Assembly (NCBI GenBank): GCA_017354595.1
Contig: JAFMQQ010000252.1
Span: forward strand, 1 to 5,371
Length of the DNA: 5,371 bases
Reading direction: 5' to 3'
From: Micromonosporaceae bacterium
GTDB taxonomy: Bacteria > Actinomycetota > Actinomycetes > Mycobacteriales > Micromonosporaceae
In this document: positions 1 through 4,735 of the stretch, piece by piece
Numbering within the stretch: position 1 is the first letter of the stretch
Layout: each line of letters begins with the position of its first letter
Program-made: the position numbers and the translations under genes
The notes under the pieces: generated by a model
What the model was told of the DNA's origin: nothing
Database searches by the model: none
Seen by the model: only the letters and a program-made list of their open reading frames with translations

Positions 1-394
1 GCGCCCCGGGCAGCCGCCGCACCTGCCCGCCCTCCTGGTCGGTCATCAGCAGCAGCGGTACCTGGACCGGCGATTGCGCCTGCGCCTGGCGCAGCTGGGC
101 GATGACACCGGCGATCTGGGAGGTGCTGGAGATGTTCTCGCCGAAGAAGATGACCCCGGCGGTGCGCCCGGCGGTGATGTCGGCCAGCAGCGCCGGGGGC
201 GGGGTCAGGCCCGGGTAGGAGGAGATGACCCGCTGCCCGGCCAGTTGCAGGTTGGTCAGTGCCGGTACCGGGGCCGACCGGGGACCGGTCACGCGCTGGT
301 GGGGCTGGCCACTGATACCGGCCATGCCGAGTGCGGCCATCGAAGCGAGTACGCCGCGGCGGGTGGGCTGCCCTTGCTGGCGCGACACGGTCAT
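1..394 (-). CDS. Tat-exported GH3 (NagZ-like) glycosidase, N-terminal part
   Basis: Seen: a minus-strand frame starts at ATG 394-392 and stays open to the window edge, giving 131 residues with the C-terminus missing. The start is preceded by AAGGAGG (plus 403-409) with 8 nt spacing. An in-frame ATG at 412 overlaps that ribosome binding site and is less likely. The N-terminus carries a twin-arginine motif (T11-R12-R13-G14-V15-L16) followed by a short hydrophobic stretch (residues 15-28), with no lipobox cysteine. Domain motifs are AGVIFFGENI (about residues 79-88) and LLLMTDQEGGQVRR (114-127). The DQEGG block is the hallmark of the GH3 N-terminal barrel of NagZ-type enzymes. Known: these enzymes release N-acetylglucosamine from peptidoglycan fragments or chitooligosaccharides. 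Inferred: secreted beta-N-acetylhexosaminidase. The catalytic Asp and His/Asp dyad lie beyond the window, so activity and exact substrate are unproven. It is transcribed divergently from the ABC-F gene. Confidence 0.88.
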   Translation of the reverse strand, partial: MTVSRQQGQPTRRGVLASMAALGMAGISGQPHQRVTGPRSAPVPALTNLQLAGQRVISSYPGLTPPPALLADITAGRTAGVIFFGENISSTSQIAGVIAQLRQAQAQSPVQVPLLLMTDQEGGQVRRLPGA

Positions 395-402
395 CGGAGC
401 TG

Positions 403-409
403 CCTCCTT
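403..409 (-). promoter_or_regulatory. Ribosome binding site of the GH3 gene
   Basis: The minus strand reads AAGGAGG, a near-perfect anti-16S match, 8 nt before ATG 394. It decides the start in favour of 394 over the in-frame ATG at 412, which lies upstream of this site. Confidence 0.8.
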
Positions 410-432
410 CATGTTGGCTACTGTCGATGTAC

Positions 433-438
433 AAGATA
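433..438 (-). promoter_or_regulatory. Possible -10 element of the GH3 gene
   Basis: The minus strand reads TATCTT, fitting the actinobacterial TANNNT -10 pattern. It would start transcription near 426 and give a leader of about 32 nt that includes the ribosome binding site. No recognisable -35 hexamer lies 16-18 bp upstream, so this is tentative. The element sits within a small inverted repeat, TGTA-5 nt-TACA (428-440). Confidence 0.3.
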
Positions 439-489
439 CACAGCCGTAGATGAAGGTGCCGCTGCGCCCGGCCGGCGTCACGGGTTGCC

Positions 490-495
490 TATCCT
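490..495 (+). promoter_or_regulatory. Possible -10 element for a leaderless ABC-F transcript
   Basis: TATCCT (TANNNT type) ends 7 nt before GTG 503. Transcription would therefore begin at or one base before the first G of the chosen start codon. That agrees with the absence of any Shine-Dalgarno sequence in front of the start and suggests a leaderless mRNA, which is common in actinobacteria. No -35 hexamer is evident. Confidence 0.4.
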
Positions 496-502
496 GGTGC
501 CG

Positions 503-2287
503 GTGGCGCATCTGCTTGGGGGCGAAGCCCTGCACCTGGAGTACCCGACCCGGGTCGTCTTCGACGCGGTGACGATCGGCGTCAACGAGGGCGACCGGGT
601 CGGCATCGTGGGCCGCAACGGCGATGGGAAGTCGTCGCTGTTGGGGATGCTCTCCGGGCGGATCGAGCCCGACTCGGGCCGGGTGACCCGGCGCGGCGGG
701 GTACGGGTGGGTGTGCTGGACCAGTTCGACGCGCTTTCCGGCGGCTCGATCGTGGGCCAGGTGATCGCCGGCGATCGCGCCGAGCACGAGTGGGCGGGCG
801 ACCCGAAGGTGCGGGATGTGATCGCCGGTCTGGTACCCGAGATCCCGTGGCGGGCGCGGATCGGCACGCTGTCCGGCGGCCAGCGCCGCCGGGTTGCGTT
901 GGCTGCGCTGCTGGTCGGCGACTGGGACGTGATCGCGCTGGACGAGCCGACGAACCATCTGGACGTCGAGGGCATCGCCTGGCTTGCCGGGCACCTGAAG
1001 TCCCGGTGGCCGAGGAACGCGGGTGGGCTGCTGGTGGTGACGCACGACCGGTGGTTCCTCGACGAGGTCGCCACGACCACGTGGGAGGTACACGACCGGA
1101 TCGTGGAGCCGTTCGAGGGCGGGTACGCCGCCTGGGTGCTGCAGCGGGTCGAGCGCGACCAGCAGGCGGCGGCGGCCGAGGCGAGGCGGCAGAACCTGAT
1201 GCGCAAGGAGCTGGCCTGGCTGCGCCGGGGCGCCCCGGCCCGTACCGCCAAGCCGAAGTTCCGGATCGAGGCGGCCAACCAGCTGGTCGAGGGCGTACCG
1301 CCGCCGCGCGACCGGCTGGAACTCTCCCGCCTGGCGGTGGCGCGCCTGGGCAAGGACGTGGTCGACCTGCTCGATGCCGGGAAGTCCTTCGACGGCCACC
1401 AGGTGCTGCGGGAGGTTGAGTGGCGGATCGCACCCGGCGAGCGCACCGCCGTGCTGGGCGCGAACGGCGCCGGCAAGTCCACCCTGCTCGGCCTGATCGC
1501 CGGTACCGTCGAGCCCACCGCCGGCCGGGTCAACCGCGGCCGGACCGTCCGGCTGGCAGTGCTCGACCAGCAGTTCCGCGAACTGGAGGAGATCGCGGCG
1601 GACCGGGTCCGCGACGTACTGGCCCGCCATCGGGCGAGCTACGTGGTCAACGGCCGGGAGCTGACCCCGGCGCAGTTGCTGGAACGGTTGGGTTTCGCCC
1701 GGGAGCACCTGTCGGCCCGGGTGGGCGAACTGTCCGGCGGGCAGAAGCGGCGGCTGCAACTGCTGCTCGTACTGCTATCCGAACCCAATCTGCTGATCCT
1801 CGATGAGCCGACCAACGACGTCGACATCGACATGCTCGCCGCGGTGGAGGATCTGCTCGACTCGTGGCCGGGGACGCTGATCGTGGTCTCGCATGACCGG
1901 TACCTGGTGGAGCGGGTCACCGATCAGCAATACGCGATCATCGACGGCCGGCTGCGGCACCTGCCCGGCGGAGTCGACGAGTACCTGCGGCTGCGTGCGG
2001 CTGGTGCCGGCGCTGCCGGTACCGTCGAGCCGCTCGCCGCTGCCGGAACGGGCGCGCCCCGCCCGTCCGGCGCCGGGGAACGCGCCGCACGCAAGGAACT
2101 CAGCGCGACCGAGCGCAAGCTGGAACGGCTCTCCGAGCGGATCGCCGGCATCCATGAGCGGATGGCGTCCCACGACCAGAGCGACTACCAGGGGCTCGGC
2201 CGGTTGAGCGAGGAGCTTCAGGAAGCCGAGGCACAGGCGGCGACGCTGGAGGCGCGCTGGTTCGAACTCTCCGAACTCGCCGGCTGA
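503..2287 (+). CDS. ABC-F family ribosome-associated ATPase, Uup-like
   Basis: Seen: 594 residues with two ABC domains and no membrane segments. ABC1 has Walker A GRNGDGKSS (37-45), signature LSGGQ (123-127), Walker B/D-loop DEPTNHLD (147-154) and switch H181. ABC2 has GANGAGKST (319-327), LSGGQ (410-414), DEPTNDVD (434-441) and H464. The inter-domain linker (about 205-300) contains KELAWLRRGAPARTAKPKF, resembling the Uup-type tRNA-interaction region. An Ala/Gly/Pro-rich spacer then leads to a charged coiled coil (about 529-594), as in Uup. The frame is open upstream to 74, but that part is antisense to the GH3 gene. GTG 503 gives (M)AHLLGGEALHLEY, the normal N-terminus of actinobacterial members. 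Known: ABC-F proteins bind the ribosomal E site and act on translation; some give antibiotic resistance. Inferred: a housekeeping translation factor of the Uup-like branch; a resistance role cannot be excluded. Weaker starts are TTG 485 and GTG 497. Confidence 0.92.
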   Translation: MAHLLGGEALHLEYPTRVVFDAVTIGVNEGDRVGIVGRNGDGKSSLLGMLSGRIEPDSGRVTRRGGVRVGVLDQFDALSGGSIVGQVIAGDRAEHEWAGDPKVRDVIAGLVPEIPWRARIGTLSGGQRRRVALAALLVGDWDVIALDEPTNHLDVEGIAWLAGHLKSRWPRNAGGLLVVTHDRWFLDEVATTTWEVHDRIVEPFEGGYAAWVLQRVERDQQAAAAEARRQNLMRKELAWLRRGAPARTAKPKFRIEAANQLVEGVPPPRDRLELSRLAVARLGKDVVDLLDAGKSFDGHQVLREVEWRIAPGERTAVLGANGAGKSTLLGLIAGTVEPTAGRVNRGRTVRLAVLDQQFRELEEIAADRVRDVLARHRASYVVNGRELTPAQLLERLGFAREHLSARVGELSGGQKRRLQLLLVLLSEPNLLILDEPTNDVDIDMLAAVEDLLDSWPGTLIVVSHDRYLVERVTDQQYAIIDGRLRHLPGGVDEYLRLRAAGAGAAGTVEPLAAAGTGAPRPSGAGERAARKELSATERKLERLSERIAGIHERMASHDQSDYQGLGRLSEELQEAEAQAATLEARWFELSELAG

Positions 2288-2345
2288 ACCGCGCGGCGGC
2301 CCGCTGCGCCGCTGGTCTGGCCGAAACCGCCGGGACTGGTCAGGA

Positions 2346-2363
2346 TGGTCGGTAGACCGACCA
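2346..2363. promoter_or_regulatory. 18-bp palindrome, candidate operator upstream of larA
   Basis: TGGTCGGTAGACCGACCA has perfect 8-bp arms around a 2-bp centre (AG) and ends 19 bp before the larA ATG. A 2-nt loop is too tight for a good hairpin, so a dimeric-repressor site is more likely than a terminator. TGGT...ACCA arms are typical of GntR-superfamily operators (FadR, LldR and DasR sites are examples), and LldR-type regulators control lactate genes elsewhere. Further TGGTC half-sites lie at 2313-2317 and 2337-2341. Assignment to any regulator is inference; no regulator gene is in the window. Confidence 0.5.
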
Positions 2364-2370
2364 GGGAGGG
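2363..2370 (+). promoter_or_regulatory. Ribosome binding site of larA
   Basis: AGGGAGGG lies 12 nt before ATG 2383, a long but usable spacing. A second GAGG (2379-2382) directly abuts the ATG and is too close to be the main site. The site overlaps the last base of the upstream palindrome, so a bound repressor could block expression. Confidence 0.55.
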
Positions 2371-2382
2371 CAGGCGGCGAGG

Positions 2383-3648
2383 ATGAGGGTTGGGCTGGCG
2401 TACGGCACCGATCGGCTGAAGGTCGACTTCCCGGAGGGGCGTACCACTGTCATCGCCCCGCAGCACCGGCCGGCGGCCGTGGACGAGCCCGCGGTGCTGC
2501 GGCAGGCGTTGCGCCAACCCGTCTCCGGTCCGCCGCTGCGGGAGCTGGTACGCCCCGGCCAGCGGATCGCGATATCGGCGTGTGACGGGACCCGGCCGCA
2601 GCCGCGGGAGCTGATGATTCCGGCGGTCCTGGCGGAGCTCGACGGCATCGTGCCGCTCGACGATGTGGTGGTGCTGGTGGCCACCGGTACCCACCGGGGC
2701 AACACCGAACCGGAGCTGCGGGCGATGTTCGGCGATGAGGTGGTCGACCGGGTCCGGATCGTCAACCACGACGCCACGGACCGGGAGTCGCTGCGCTGGT
2801 GCGGCACCTTCGGCGCCGGGGTACCGGTCTGGTTGAACCGGGACTGGCTGGACGCGGACGTGCGGATCACGACCGGCTTCGTCGAGCCACACTTCTTCGC
2901 CGGCTTCTCCGGCGGACCCAAGCTGGTGGCGCCGGGCCTGGCCGCGCTGGAGACGGTACTGACCCTGCACGATGCCGCGCGGATCGGTGACCCGCGGGCG
3001 ACCTGGGGAGTCATCCACGGCAACCCGGTGCACGACGACATCCGCGCCATCGCCGCCGGTACCGGTGTCCACTTTGGACTAGACGTGGTGCTCAACCGGG
3101 ACCAGCGGATCGTGTCGGCCTTCGGCGGCGAGTTGCCGACCATGCACGCGGCCGCGGTCGCCGTGGCCCGTGAGGTGGCGATGCGCCCGGTGGAGCAGCC
3201 GTTCGATGTCGTGGTCACCAGCAACTCCGGCTTCCCGCTCGACCAGAACCTGTACCAGTCGGTCAAGGGGATGTCCGCCGCGTACGAGGTGGTACGGCCG
3301 GGCGGCACCATCATCTGCGCGGCGCAGTGCCGCGACGGCTTCCCCGACCATGGCTCGTACCGGCAACTGCTCGCCGCAGCGCCGTCGCCGGAGGCGCTGC
3401 TGGCGCAGATCGGCCGGCGCGGCCAGACCGTCCCGGATCAGTGGCAGGTGCAGATCCAGGCGCGGATCCAGGCGGGCGCGAGGGTGGTCATGCACACCTC
3501 GTACCTCTCCGACGAAGAACTCGCCGAGGTCCACCTGGAACAGGCCGCCGACATCTCCGAGTGCGTGGCTCAGCACGGTCCACATGCGACAGTCTGCGTG
3601 CTGCCCGAGGGCCCGCAGACCATCCCGTACCTGATCCAGCCGGCCTGA
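2383..3648 (+). CDS. larA: LarA-family nickel-pincer 2-hydroxyacid racemase/epimerase
   Basis: Seen: 421 residues, close to the usual LarA length, with no signal peptide, so cytoplasmic. Motifs are ACDGTRP (66-72, D68 and R71), TGTH (H104), EPHFFAGFSGGPK (168-180, H170 and K180), TLHDAAR (H196) and YQSVK (Q292 and K295). Against Lactobacillus plantarum LarA (residues from memory: D72, R75, H108, H174, K184, H200, Q295, K298) the first six match at a constant offset of four and the last two at three. Catalytic, cofactor-tethering and nickel-binding residues are therefore all present. Known: LarA uses a covalently bound nickel-pincer nucleotide made by LarB, LarC and LarE to move a hydride at C2 of a 2-hydroxyacid; homologues act on lactate, malate, phenyllactate or sugar acids. 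Inferred: an active family member of unknown substrate, so the symbol denotes the family. No larB, larC or larE lies nearby. It is co-directional with the ABC-F gene and convergent with livF. Confidence 0.9.
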   Translation: MRVGLAYGTDRLKVDFPEGRTTVIAPQHRPAAVDEPAVLRQALRQPVSGPPLRELVRPGQRIAISACDGTRPQPRELMIPAVLAELDGIVPLDDVVVLVATGTHRGNTEPELRAMFGDEVVDRVRIVNHDATDRESLRWCGTFGAGVPVWLNRDWLDADVRITTGFVEPHFFAGFSGGPKLVAPGLAALETVLTLHDAARIGDPRATWGVIHGNPVHDDIRAIAAGTGVHFGLDVVLNRDQRIVSAFGGELPTMHAAAVAVAREVAMRPVEQPFDVVVTSNSGFPLDQNLYQSVKGMSAAYEVVRPGGTIICAAQCRDGFPDHGSYRQLLAAAPSPEALLAQIGRRGQTVPDQWQVQIQARIQAGARVVMHTSYLSDEELAEVHLEQAADISECVAQHGPHATVCVLPEGPQTIPYLIQPA

Positions 3649-3672
3649 TCCGCCCCGCCTGATCCAGCCGAC
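3631..3672. repeat. Three tandem 14-bp repeats across the larA stop codon
   Basis: Units are CTGATCCAGCCGGC (3631-3644), CTGATCCGCCCCGC (3645-3658) and CTGATCCAGCCGAC (3659-3672). All begin with CTGATCC at an exact 14-bp period; units 1 and 3 share their first 12 bases. The larA TGA (3646-3648) lies in unit 2. Because 14 is not a multiple of three, the first unit is read as codons (LIQPA) and the second supplies the stop. It looks like local duplication rather than a protein repeat. Confidence 0.8.
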
Positions 3673-3689
3673 CCGGCGGCGGCTTCGCG
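3649..3689. other. Convergent gap between larA and livF
   Basis: Only 41 bp separate the two stop codons. A 5-bp hairpin (AGCCG 3666-3670 with CGGCT 3680-3684, 9-nt loop) is the only structure I see. It has no U-tract on either strand, so no convincing terminator serves either gene and the transcripts may overlap at their 3' ends. Confidence 0.4.
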
Positions 3690-4403
3690 CTACTGCTCGC
3701 CCAGGTAGCTGGTGGCCAGCAGCGCGCTGTCCTCTCCCAGTCGCGCGGCACTGTCGGCCGCCACCAGCTCGCCGTGGGAGAGCACGTAGCCGCGATCGGC
3801 GATCTCGAGGGCGAGGTGGACGTGCTGCTCGACCAGTAGCACCGCGGTCGCGGTCCGGCCGGCGAAGTCGCGTACCACCGGGAGCAGGCGCTCGACGATG
3901 ATCGGCGCGAGACCGAGGCTGAGCTCGTCGAGCAGCAGCAGTTTCGGCTGGCGTACCAGCGCCCGGGCCAGTGCCAGCATCTGCTGTTCGCCGCCGGAGA
4001 GCAGCCCGGCCCGGCGATGGCGCAACTCGTACAGCAGCGGGAAGTGCTCGTACCCGGCCGCCTGCTCGTCGGCCTGCGGTACTCCGTCGAGGTGGAAATG
4101 CTCGGCGACGGTGAGCCCGAAGAAGATCCCGCGATCGTGCGGTACATGCACGATGCCGCGCCGGACCCGGGCGGTCGCGGAGACGCCCGCGAGGTCGGCG
4201 CCGTTCAGCCGGATCGTGCCGGCCATCGGCTTGATCAGACCCGAGATCGCCCGCAGTGTCGTGGTCTTGCCGGCACCGTTGGCACCCAGCAACGCGACCA
4301 CCTCACCGGCGGCCACCGTCAGGCTCAGGTCGCGTACCACCGCGGCGCGGTCGTAACCCGCGGTCAGGTTCTCGATCTCGAGTGTTGTTCCGGCGAGTGC
4401 CAT
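3690..4403 (-). CDS. livF: LivF-type ABC importer ATPase (branched-chain amino acid family)
   Basis: Seen: 237 residues from ATG 4403-4401, the length of E. coli LivF. AGAGG (plus 4412-4416) sits 8 nt ahead. An in-frame ATG at 4436 would add 11 residues but has a poor ribosome binding site. Motifs are Walker A GANGAGKTT (40-48), VPHDRGIFFGLTVAEH (87-102), signature LSGGE (135-139), Walker B LLLLDELSLGLAP (155-167) and VEQHVHLALEIADRGYVL (191-208). The last two blocks are diagnostic of LivF. Known: LivF pairs with LivG to energise the LivH/LivM permease on the inner face of the membrane. Inferred: ATPase of an importer for branched-chain amino acids or related amides or acids, working with the divergent binding protein. 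Odd: the usual PEGR reads PHDR, DEPS reads DELS, and VEQN reads VEQH. Walker lysine, signature and Walker B glutamate are intact, so activity is expected. Confidence 0.9.
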   Translation of the reverse strand: MALAGTTLEIENLTAGYDRAAVVRDLSLTVAAGEVVALLGANGAGKTTTLRAISGLIKPMAGTIRLNGADLAGVSATARVRRGIVHVPHDRGIFFGLTVAEHFHLDGVPQADEQAAGYEHFPLLYELRHRRAGLLSGGEQQMLALARALVRQPKLLLLDELSLGLAPIIVERLLPVVRDFAGRTATAVLLVEQHVHLALEIADRGYVLSHGELVAADSAARLGEDSALLATSYLGEQ

Positions 4404-4476
4404 AAGAAATGCCTCTGAGTTTCTATACCATTCCACAAACCGTCGAGATGCCGCACATCCTACAGATAGAAGATCG

Positions 4477-4505
4477 TTGACAACATCGTCGGCCCGGTCT
4501 TTGAT
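4477..4505 (+). promoter_or_regulatory. Sigma-70-type promoter driving the binding-protein gene
   Basis: A perfect -35 TTGACA (4477-4482) and TTTGAT (4500-4505, four of six consensus bases) are 17 bp apart, the optimal spacing. Initiation would fall near 4512 and leave a leader of about 225 nt before GTG 4736. This is the best promoter match noticed in the window. Its long leader leaves room for post-transcriptional control. Confidence 0.55.
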
Positions 4506-4508
4506 TGG

Positions 4509-4520
4509 GGGACACGTCCC
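4509..4520. promoter_or_regulatory. 12-bp palindrome at the predicted transcription start
   Basis: GGGACACGTCCC has 5-bp arms around AC and begins 4 bp after the predicted -10 box, overlapping the expected start of transcription. That is a classical repressor position, but a short GC-rich palindrome can arise by chance here. Confidence 0.25.
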
Positions 4521-4541
4521 ACCGAGGCACCGCCCACATCA

Positions 4542-4715
4542 TCAGTTGGCCGTTGTGGTATCGCAGCCGTTCTCCGCGGGTCGCATTACCCATACCCAGA
4601 TGGCCCGACGGGGTAGGCCGCCGCGGCAGTCCTCTACCCGGACCGCTTGCAGCACCTGGAAGGCGGAGCCGTGCACCGGATCCTGGGGGCGGGTTCGTTG
4701 GTGCCACGCGGCCAC
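4542..4715 (-). pseudogene. Decayed coding remnant, possibly a transposase fragment
   Basis: Seen: a minus-strand frame ending at TGA 4544-4542 has coding-like composition over its last 44 codons (about 70%, 55% and 80% G+C at positions 1, 2 and 3) and no credible start or ribosome binding site of its own. It contains VEDCRGGLPRRAIWVW (4637-4590). This aligns without gaps to a segment I recall from actinobacterial DDE transposases, roughly VERLPGDRxPKPVWLW. After the stop, another frame reads MMWAVPRWDV, weakly like the WQAFLRRFD segment that follows in those proteins, which would mean a frameshift. Inferred: a small relic of an insertion sequence between livF and the binding-protein gene. 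The match is from memory and short, so another origin or chance remains possible. Confidence 0.3.
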
Positions 4716-4723
4716 GCCTTGAC

Positions 4724-4730
4724 AGGAGGG
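4724..4730 (+). promoter_or_regulatory. Ribosome binding site of the binding-protein gene
   Basis: AGGAGGG lies 5 nt before GTG 4736 and fixes that GTG as the start. The resulting protein begins with a proper lipoprotein signal peptide, which supports the choice. Confidence 0.8.
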
Positions 4731-4735
4731 CGCTA

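Larger units (their letters stand above)
2288..2382. other. Intergenic region between the ABC-F and larA genes
   Basis: This 95-bp gap holds a short GC hairpin just after the ABC-F stop (GCGGCG 2293-2298 pairing with CGCCGC 2307-2312, 8-nt loop). The hairpin has no U-tract, so it is only a weak terminator candidate. The larA-proximal palindrome and ribosome binding site follow. No confident -35/-10 pair was found, so larA could be co-transcribed with the ABC-F gene or have its own promoter here. Confidence 0.4.
4404..4735. other. 332-bp divergent region between livF and the binding-protein gene
   Basis: This stretch holds no intact gene. It contains the livF ribosome binding site (plus 4412-4416), a plus-strand promoter candidate (4477-4505), a 12-bp palindrome (4509-4520), a hairpin GGGTAG/CTACCC (4611-4616 with 4634-4639, 15-nt loop) and a decayed minus-strand reading frame (4542-4715). 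On the minus strand TTGTCA (4483-4478) and TAGGAT (4462-4457) could serve livF, but their 15-bp spacing is short. I recognise no riboswitch. Confidence 0.6.

Noticed and set aside
428..440. BlaI/MecI-type operator upstream of the GH3 gene
   Set aside because: The half-sites are TGTA...TACA with a 5-nt gap, the reverse of the usual TACA-TGTA arrangement, and too short to be meaningful.
74..502. N-terminal extension of the ABC-F protein back to TTG 74
   Set aside because: The extension is antisense to the well-supported GH3 gene, has low-complexity Gly/Arg-rich sequence unlike any ABC-F, and the family N-terminus begins at 503.
478..1533. Long open frame antisense to the ABC-F gene
   Set aside because: It is a shadow of third-position GC bias: Ser/Arg/Pro-rich product, no ribosome binding site, no recognisable domain.
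2293..2312. Intrinsic terminator after the ABC-F gene
   Set aside because: The stem is only 6 bp and has no U-tract, so it cannot be called a terminator with confidence.
2346..2363. DasR-responsive element linked to the amino-sugar enzyme nearby
   Set aside because: The centre is GGTAG rather than the compact TCTAGA-like core of DasR sites, and the palindrome is in front of larA, far from the GH3 gene.
2340..3314. Long minus-strand frame antisense to larA
   Set aside because: The opposite strand encodes LarA with an intact active site; the antisense product is Ser/Thr/Arg-rich without motifs.
4600..4722. 41-codon plus-strand ORF in the leader as a leader peptide
   Set aside because: No ribosome binding site, Arg/Trp/Thr-rich shadow composition, and no run of branched-chain codons that would support attenuation.
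4719..4724. TTGACA just before the binding-protein gene as a -35 box
   Set aside because: It overlaps the ribosome binding site, a matching -10 would fall inside the coding sequence, and none with good consensus is present there.
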